From: an uncultured Bacteroidota bacterium
GTDB taxonomy: Bacteria > Bacteroidota > Bacteroidia > Bacteroidales > F082
Direction: 5' to 3'
Assembly: GCA_937912115.1 (NCBI GenBank)
Contig: CALDOI010000258.1
Location: 16,906-80,905 of the forward strand
Length of the DNA stretch: 64,000 bases
A program made the translations under genes and the position numbers. Below are positions 57,455 through 64,000 of this stretch, one piece after another. Under the pieces are notes generated by a model that ran no database searches, was not told the origin of the DNA, and was given only the letters and a program-made list of their open reading frames with translations. Within the stretch, counting starts at the first letter, position 1. Each line of letters opens with the position of its first letter.

Positions 57455-58825
57455 TTGGAAGAAATAGAAACAGATTCATTTTTAACGATGTTAAATATTG
57501 TTTCTGAACAATTTTTTTTAGGTTTTACACCTGATAGTATTATTGCATCGGTGATTTTAATTATTCTACTTTTTTTCTCGGGTCTCATTTCGGGATCTGA
57601 AACTGCGTTTTTTTCACTATCTCCGTCAGATATTGAAACCTTAAAAAACAGAGGAGGTAAAAAAGATAAAGCAATTCTTCTATTGCTAAAAAGACCAAAA
57701 CGATTGCTGGCAACCATATTAATATCCAATAACCTTATCAATGTTAGTATAGTAATTCTATCAACTTATATCACAGCTAATATATTTGATTTGCAGGCAA
57801 ATGCACTTCTGGTATTTTTAATTCAGGTTATTGTTGTTACATCTGTTTTGTTAATTTTTGGCGAGATCATGCCTAAGATTCTTGCGAATAAAGAGCCGGT
57901 ATCGGTGGCAATCTTAATGGTGCTGAACCTAAAAATCTTAATATGGCTATTTAAACCATTAAGCAATATTCTTGTTAAATCAACATCATTTATCGATAGT
58001 AGGGTTGGGAAGAAGGGGCACAATATGAGCATGAGTGATTTTTCGGACGCAATCGAAATTACATCCGATCACACTGTAACAGAGGAGGAAAAATTCATAC
58101 TTAAGGGAATTGCCACGTTTGGCGAAAAAGAGGCAAGTGAGATAATGGTATCGCGTGTTAATGTAACCGGAGTTGAAGAAAAACTAAGCTTGGTTGAGGT
58201 CAAAGAAATTGTATTGAAGTCGGGGTTTTCACGAATTCCGGTATATAATGAAACGATTGATAATATTCAGGGGATATTATACATAAAGGATTTGTTACCA
58301 TTGCCCATGGATGAGCATACTCCTCATTGGCAAAGCTTTATCAGGAAACCTGTATTTTTTGTTCCCGAGAACAAAAGAATTAACGATTTGTTGCAAGAAT
58401 TCAGACAGAAGAAGATACATATGGCAATTGTAGCTGATGAGTATGGAGGCACATCAGGTATTATAACTCTTGAAGATATAATTGAAGAAATTGTTGGCGA
58501 TATAAGTGATGAATTTGACATGGAGCCTCTCCAGTTTAAATTTGATAAGCTTGCTTATAATACCTATTTATTTGAAGCAAGAACTCCCATTGTTGACTTT
58601 TGTAAAATTCTAGGTCTAAATGATGATATTTTTGATGAAAACAGAGGGGAAGCCGACTCATTGGGAGGGTTGTTACTAGAAATAGAAAATAAAATTCCTG
58701 AGCCGGGATCTATCATAATTTTTAAACAACTTCAATTTGAGGTTATGGATTCCGACCAAAGAAAAATAAATAGCATAAAGGTAATTATTGATGATAATAA
58801 GCTTGAAAAAGATTTGGAAGTATAG
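57455..58825 (+). CDS. gldE: Gliding motility-associated protein GldE (CNNM/CBS-type)
   Basis: SGLISGSETAFFSLSPSDIETLKNRGGKKDKAILLLLKRPKRLLATILISNNLIN; CBS and transporter-associated domains; followed by gldD. TTG start. Confidence 0.9.
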   Translation: MEEIETDSFLTMLNIVSEQFFLGFTPDSIIASVILIILLFFSGLISGSETAFFSLSPSDIETLKNRGGKKDKAILLLLKRPKRLLATILISNNLINVSIVILSTYITANIFDLQANALLVFLIQVIVVTSVLLIFGEIMPKILANKEPVSVAILMVLNLKILIWLFKPLSNILVKSTSFIDSRVGKKGHNMSMSDFSDAIEITSDHTVTEEEKFILKGIATFGEKEASEIMVSRVNVTGVEEKLSLVEVKEIVLKSGFSRIPVYNETIDNIQGILYIKDLLPLPMDEHTPHWQSFIRKPVFFVPENKRINDLLQEFRQKKIHMAIVADEYGGTSGIITLEDIIEEIVGDISDEFDMEPLQFKFDKLAYNTYLFEARTPIVDFCKILGLNDDIFDENRGEADSLGGLLLEIENKIPEPGSIIIFKQLQFEVMDSDQRKINSIKVIIDDNKLEKDLEV

Positions 58826-59381
58826 CATAATAATAAGTATAATTATGATTATGACTTCTTGCGATCAAAACTATACTCCACTACCACGGGGTTATTTTAG
58901 GATTGATCTTCCTGAACACACTTACAAATTGTCGGATACTACACTTCCCTATTATTTTGAATACCCTGTTTATACATATTTACAGAGTTCACCGCAAAAT
59001 CCTGATCAGAAATACTGGCTAAATGTAGAGTATCCGCAATTTAAAGCAACAGTATTTTTGAGCTACAAAGAAATTGACAACAATCTTATTACTTATCTTG
59101 AGGATTCATATACATTAGTTTCGAAGCACATCCCCAGGGCTGAAGATATTCAAGATAGTTTAATAGTTGACAGGGTAAGAAATGTTTATGGCTTAACATA
59201 CAAAATTAAAGGTAGCGGAGCAGCATCTCCTTATCAGTTTTTTGTAACTGATAGTGCATCACACTTTGTAAGGGGTGCTTTGTATTTTAATATCGTTCCA
59301 AATAACGACTCACTTGAGCCAGTTATTGATTTTATAAGAACAGATATTGAGCATTTGGTTAATACTATTAAGTGGAATTGA
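58788..59381 (+). CDS. gldD: Gliding motility lipoprotein GldD
   Basis: MTSCDQNYTPLPRGYFRIDLPEHTYKLSDTTLPYYFEYPVYTYLQ; lipobox; overlaps gldE. Confidence 0.92.
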   Translation: MMIISLKKIWKYSIIISIIMIMTSCDQNYTPLPRGYFRIDLPEHTYKLSDTTLPYYFEYPVYTYLQSSPQNPDQKYWLNVEYPQFKATVFLSYKEIDNNLITYLEDSYTLVSKHIPRAEDIQDSLIVDRVRNVYGLTYKIKGSGAASPYQFFVTDSASHFVRGALYFNIVPNNDSLEPVIDFIRTDIEHLVNTIKWN

Positions 59382-59427
59382 TCAGAAATGTCAGTGATGC
59401 ATATTATAAGGTGTTGAAAATCACAAT

Positions 59428-60798
59428 CTAATAAGCCTCTTTTTGACCTATTAACAATAACCAGTTGGTTAAGAAAAAAATCTTTATATCAAGTGCAATC
59501 GACCATGTTTCGATATATTGAACGTCAAGTTCTACTCTTCGTTCAATATCAGAAACTTGTTTAACCTCTCCTCGGTATCCGTTTACCTGTGCAAGTCCTG
59601 TCATTCCAGGCTTAACAGTATGTCTCAGCATAAAACGCTTAACAATCTTGCTGTATTCACCGGTGTGTTTAAGCATATGAGGACGAGGTCCAATAAACGA
59701 CATTTGGCCTAGAAAAACATTTATAAACTGGGGTAATTCATCCAAACTTGTTGTCCGTAAAAATTTCCCAATTCGTGTAACCCTATCATCATTAATACTC
59801 GCTTTTTTATTATCCGCATCACTATTAATAGACATAGAACGATACTTGAAGATATTAAAAATTCGTCCTCTTATCGAAGTTCTTTTCTGTCGAAAAAAAA
59901 CTCCTTTTCTATCCCCCAACGCATTAATAAGCATTAAAATTGGTGTTAACCAACTTAGTATAGTAATAATAACAAATGAAGATATAGCGATATCAAAAAC
60001 TCTCTTTATTAGTTGATTATACCAGTAACTTAAAGGTCCGGGATGTATTTCAATTACAGAAATATTTCCATAAGGAGTAAGTTCGGCCGTTTTATACTGA
60101 AAGTTGCTTAAATCGGGAACTATACATATTTTTACTGCAAAATTTGATAATGTCTCAGCAATAACGGACATTTTTGGTTTAGGTATCCCTTCATACGCAA
60201 TATATACTTCGTCTATATTATTAGTATTTATGATACTTGCTAAGTCATCCCAACTGCCTATTATGTCTTCCTTCTCATTGAATCGTTCACTTATAATACC
60301 AAAACATCTATATCCATCACAAATACTGGTTGAGAAATGTTGAAACAATTGATTCGATTTGTCAGATTGTCCGATAATTATAACATTTCGATAATTAAAT
60401 CCTTTTCTACGATAGAAAAGAAATGAAAAGTATAATATTAATTTCCATAACATCAATAATATGAATAACGATGGAAAAAGATACTTAATCGTTGAGCGTG
60501 GATAATATGATAATGATAATACTTGAAAAAACATTAGAAAGAAAAAGAAGAAAAATACTATGATTTGCAAATATGTAAGTAGTATTGCTTTTTTATGGGT
60601 ATTGTATTTTATCCTATAGGCTCTAAATACAATGTAAAGTATTAGCCATACAACGTTTAAATACAAGTAAAATAATATATGTGTGGGGGTTATTATTGCA
60701 TTATTAACTGAAACCCAAAACCCAAATACAAAAAGTATGTTTAGTATGATATAATCTCCGGCAGCAGAAATTAATGTTATATACTTTGAATACCTCAT
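59428..60798 (-). CDS. Undecaprenyl-phosphate sugar phosphotransferase / polyprenyl glycosylphosphotransferase
   Basis: KRVFDIAISSFVIITILSWLTPILMLINALGDRKGVFFRQKRTSIRGRIFNIFKYRSM; TSLDELPQFINVFLGQMSFIGPRPHM; N-terminal multi-TM. Confidence 0.93.
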   Translation of the reverse strand: MRYSKYITLISAAGDYIILNILFVFGFWVSVNNAIITPTHILFYLYLNVVWLILYIVFRAYRIKYNTHKKAILLTYLQIIVFFFFFFLMFFQVLSLSYYPRSTIKYLFPSLFILLMLWKLILYFSFLFYRRKGFNYRNVIIIGQSDKSNQLFQHFSTSICDGYRCFGIISERFNEKEDIIGSWDDLASIINTNNIDEVYIAYEGIPKPKMSVIAETLSNFAVKICIVPDLSNFQYKTAELTPYGNISVIEIHPGPLSYWYNQLIKRVFDIAISSFVIITILSWLTPILMLINALGDRKGVFFRQKRTSIRGRIFNIFKYRSMSINSDADNKKASINDDRVTRIGKFLRTTSLDELPQFINVFLGQMSFIGPRPHMLKHTGEYSKIVKRFMLRHTVKPGMTGLAQVNGYRGEVKQVSDIERRVELDVQYIETWSIALDIKIFFLTNWLLLIGQKEAY

Positions 60799-60811
60799 TG
60801 TTAATCCCTGT

Positions 60812-61156
60812 TTAATTTTGAATAATATATTTTACACATTGGTATTTCCAACACATAATGACATTTCTTAAAAGGTATTTGAAAAATGATCTCAACGTAT
60901 AATTGGTCAACAAATTACAAAAAAATATTCCTACTACATCAAAATGTTTAGTTTCTACGATATTATTTCCTTGATAAATTCTATAAGCCGCTTTATAATT
61001 ACCAGAAGGTATCATAGTTGAGTTTTTATCAAGTGCAAATATACTATCACTAATTATGTGTTTTTCCATTAAGGTCGTTTTAAATTCATTTTGATAATAG
61101 TTATCAGTTGAGAATATATAAATTATCGATGTCCTTTCTGGAAAACTTCTGATTTT
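60812..61156 (-). pseudogene. Probable gene remnant of unknown family
   Basis: Reading frame extends upstream of the listed Met: KIRSFPERTSIIYIFSTDNYYQNEFKTTLMEKHIISDSIFALDKNSTMIPSGNYKAAYRIYQGNNIVETKHFDVVG, cut off by an in-frame TAG at 61157-61159. Confidence 0.45.
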
Positions 61157-61289
61157 CTATGTGGGAAATCTTACACCGAACTTAAGTTATAATGAATAAA
61201 ATATAGAATTATACATATTATCAATACGACAATCCAAATGAGAATTTTAAAAATTAAGGAGTAATTACTAAGGAATGTGCTTTTGTAAC

Positions 61290-62744
61290 TTACTCCGAGT
61301 AAAAATCAATCATATCTTGAATTCCCTTTGAGCAGACAGGGCAAAAAACATCACCACTGAAGCTTTTCATAAGACAATCGTGTACAGGTCTGTATACTCC
61401 CTTGGCCACATAACCACCTCCCTCAAAAACCCCGACCTTATTTATGTATTTTTCTGTATCGGGAGTTGGAATAGGCGTTTTTTTCTTCACCATCTCTTTC
61501 CATTTATTCTCAAAATCAACTATTGTAGTGATATTAGGCTCCCATGGTTCAACTTCAAGATTATAAAAATCATTGTACGATGTTGAGGATGTGTAGTATT
61601 CATCAGCAAGTCCGGCAAAACCATGCCCCAATTCGTGTATAAAAATTTGAGCGGCCTTTTCATTACTGTTTACGCTTACATTGTAATAATTGTAAATTGC
61701 TCCACCACCGTATTTTTCATTGTTAACTAATATATAAATCTGATCGTAAGGGGCATTTGCTGCAAGATCACGAACACTCTTGTTATCCATCGTCATGCAA
61801 TACCTTTCGCTGTCGAAGGTGTAGAAATTAGTATTTAGCAGTGTTTGTTTCCAAATATTATTAGCAGGAATGTCGTTTCCCGAATCATTTGAAGGAGCTA
61901 ATACACCTACGATATTAAACTTATCCTTGTTTTTGTTGTAAGGTGCGTAAGTAAAAAGCCCATCAGCAAAAGCTCGGCAATCATCAATAAAGAGGCCCAT
62001 TTCTTCACTCGAATATCCTTCTGGTAGAATAACAATATCCACATTTTTTGATGGATCACCTGAAATATGAACATTGAATGTAGGATAAACTAAGCGCCGA
62101 TCTTCTTTTATAAAGTAGTCATCAGGGTTCACTTTATGCCTGAACTTTTCTTCAAATATGCCATCCCAGCTTCTGGAATACAAAACAACATCAACTTCTT
62201 GTTTTGGGTATGGAAAAACAACAGCCTCCGAAAATGATCGTTGGATTTCTTTTGCTTCATTGGTTGTTTGCCATTCTCCAAAAAGTGATGAATATCCACG
62301 TGAGTATAATAAGGAATCGTTGGAACTACTAAATACTTTTAAATAATAATTTCCATATTCGAAAGTGTCAATTAGATTAATTTTCGAGCCTCCGCACAAC
62401 GGTTCTTCAATTAGCTCATCAAAATAATATGCTTCCTGGTTATTATCACCACTATGATAATAATCCATTCTTAGAGTTTTGTCATGAAAATATTTTTCAT
62501 ATTGAGCAAAACCGCATACATTAATGCCGAATAACAATATCAATATTATGTATTTCATAAGAGTAAGTAATTTATTTGCCGGCATTAGCGTTAGTTTCTT
62601 CTTGTGGAGATAACCATCCTCCTCCCAGAGCTTTGTATAATTCGATATAGGTTGAAAGCAAGTTTGTCCGGGTTTGAGTATAATCCAATTGTGCTTCAAA
62701 TGACTGACGCTGTGAATCAAGTACTTCGAGGTAACTGGTCTCAC
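61290..62744 (-). CDS. M64 family metallopeptidase (likely start at 62558, MKYIIL)
   Basis: FIHELGHGFAGLADEYY zinc motif; NVDIVILPEGYSSEEM; signal peptide at internal Met. Confidence 0.9.
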   Translation of the reverse strand: MRPVTSKYLIHSVSHLKHNWIILKPGQTCFQPISNYTKLWEEDGYLHKKKLTLMPANKLLTLMKYIILILLFGINVCGFAQYEKYFHDKTLRMDYYHSGDNNQEAYYFDELIEEPLCGGSKINLIDTFEYGNYYLKVFSSSNDSLLYSRGYSSLFGEWQTTNEAKEIQRSFSEAVVFPYPKQEVDVVLYSRSWDGIFEEKFRHKVNPDDYFIKEDRRLVYPTFNVHISGDPSKNVDIVILPEGYSSEEMGLFIDDCRAFADGLFTYAPYNKNKDKFNIVGVLAPSNDSGNDIPANNIWKQTLLNTNFYTFDSERYCMTMDNKSVRDLAANAPYDQIYILVNNEKYGGGAIYNYYNVSVNSNEKAAQIFIHELGHGFAGLADEYYTSSTSYNDFYNLEVEPWEPNITTIVDFENKWKEMVKKKTPIPTPDTEKYINKVGVFEGGGYVAKGVYRPVHDCLMKSFSGDVFCPVCSKGIQDMIDFYSE

Positions 62745-63975
62745 CTAAAGAATATCTGTTTTCGCTTAGCATTTCAGCATTTGTTGCTGCTTTATAACGC
62801 ATTTCTTGTGCTACCAACTCTTCTTTCAAGGTTTGTATACTTATTAATGCATCTTCAACATCTTTAAAGGCTTGTAATACTGTGCTTTCATATTCGTACA
62901 GTTTAGCCTCAGTTTCAAATCGAGCCATTTCAGCCCGTTTTTTATTCTTCCCAAACTGGAATAAGGGACCGAGCAAACTTCCTCCCGCAGACCAGGCTAA
63001 TCCCCCAGTTGTTAGGGAGGATAAATCGGTACTCGCAACACCAAGCAACCCTGTTAAGTTAAGGGATGGCCACCGCATGGCCTCAGCTGCACCAATTTGT
63101 GCATTTTGCGACATAAGCTCAGCCTCGGCTTGTTTAATGTCGGGTCGCCTTTCCAGTAACTGAGAGGGTAATCCTGTTGGAATATCTGGAGGGAAATTCA
63201 TTTCCAACAAGCTTGATGCCGTTTCAATAACGCATGGATTATTACCAAGTAGTATGCTAAGTGAACTCTCCGTTAATGCTACAGCTCTTTTGTATTGAGG
63301 TACTGCTGCTGCAGAAATTGCTCTTTGCACCTGTGATTGATTTAGATCAATTTCGGCAACAATTCCCCACTTATATCTTGCTTCAATAATTAATAATCCG
63401 CTGTCGCGGGATGCAAGTGTTCTTTCAGAAACTAATAATTTCTCCTTGTTACTTAAGAGGTCAAAATATGTGCTTGCAACACTTGATATTAAGCTCATTT
63501 GAATTGTCCGTTTACCATATTCACTGGCAAGTAAGTCGGCTTGGGCAACTTCGTTTAATCTTCTGTATTTACCCCAAAACCCAATTTCCCAGTTTAACTC
63601 AGGATAAGCATAAAAGTTATTGGAACTATTAGGTTGTTTGATGCCTGCATAGTTGCCAGTACCAGCACCAACAGAATAACTAAATGTTGGATACTGATCG
63701 GCATTAGTATATCCAATATTTGCTCGTGCAGACTCAATTCTGGCAGCTGCAACAAGCACATCTTTGTTTTCACGAAGAGCAGTTACAATTAATGTATCAA
63801 GTACGGGGTCGTTGAATAGTTTCCACCAGTATAAATTAATTGTAGTATCGGTTTGAACGGAGTCAAATCTAAAGGATTCAGGATTATTATAATCGGGTTT
63901 CTGAAAATCAGGACCTAGTTTACAACCAGATAGGTAAATGGTTATGATTAATGTTAGTAGTAGTATTTTCTTCAT
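62572..63975 (-). CDS. Efflux transporter outer-membrane lipoprotein, NodT/TolC-like
   Basis: Lipobox YLSGCKLGPDFQKPDY; LPSQLLERRPDIKQAEAELMSQNAQIGAAEAMRWPSLNLTG; LEVLDSQRQSFEAQLDYTQTR. Confidence 0.95.
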   Translation of the reverse strand: MKKILLLTLIITIYLSGCKLGPDFQKPDYNNPESFRFDSVQTDTTINLYWWKLFNDPVLDTLIVTALRENKDVLVAAARIESARANIGYTNADQYPTFSYSVGAGTGNYAGIKQPNSSNNFYAYPELNWEIGFWGKYRRLNEVAQADLLASEYGKRTIQMSLISSVASTYFDLLSNKEKLLVSERTLASRDSGLLIIEARYKWGIVAEIDLNQSQVQRAISAAAVPQYKRAVALTESSLSILLGNNPCVIETASSLLEMNFPPDIPTGLPSQLLERRPDIKQAEAELMSQNAQIGAAEAMRWPSLNLTGLLGVASTDLSSLTTGGLAWSAGGSLLGPLFQFGKNKKRAEMARFETEAKLYEYESTVLQAFKDVEDALISIQTLKEELVAQEMRYKAATNAEMLSENRYSLGETSYLEVLDSQRQSFEAQLDYTQTRTNLLSTYIELYKALGGGWLSPQEETNANAGK

Positions 63976-64000
63976 TGGTTTTTTAATTTCGAATTGACCT

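Noticed and set aside
1-64000. tRNA/rRNA genes, CRISPR arrays, prophage, transposase or defence islands
   Set aside because: None recognised by eye; a tRNAscan/CRISPR/defence-finder run would be needed to exclude short or degenerate ones.

Overview
AT-rich chromosomal window from a Bacteroidota bacterium (most consistent with a Bacteroidales/Marinilabiliales-type genome). The lineage call rests on family content: T9SS/gliding genes porW/sprE-like, gldE, gldD, PorV-like and T9SS C-terminal domains, plus Bacteroidota-type gene neighbourhoods. About 40 CDS are supported; most are housekeeping or envelope genes: rseP, dxr, M23 peptidase, bactofilin, greA, HIT, PurF-like, C69 dipeptidase, metG, LD-carboxypeptidase, rluA-like, tadA-like, queG, ruvB, rng, HU, ssb, gldE, gldD, sugar-phosphate transferase, M64 peptidase, NodT/TolC-like efflux protein. 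No rRNA, tRNA, CRISPR array or intact transposase was recognised. Parts deserving a second look: (i) a candidate exopolysaccharide synthesis/export and signalling locus at 32.7-45.0 kb (T9SS-tailed glycosidase-like protein, membrane-anchored protein of unknown family, processive GT2, SPOR-like/TM/HEAT protein, TPR-YaiO barrel, two response regulators, hybrid histidine kinase); (ii) a 2.76-kb AraC/membrane protein/diheme cytochrome c block lying between atpZ and an atpI-like gene, bordered by GTTATGT repeats and an attC-like imperfect inverted repeat; (iii) a membrane sensor fused to an AlbA/Schlafen-type domain at 48.3-49.9 kb; (iv) a TonB receptor/1480-aa exported protein/PorV-like trio; (v) small genes or gene remnants missing from the ORF track (29-aa Arg/Lys-rich protein, 44-aa WG-repeat fragment, other coding remnants); (vi) dispersed palindromic intergenic elements. 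All assignments come from reading the supplied translations and sequence; no database search was run.
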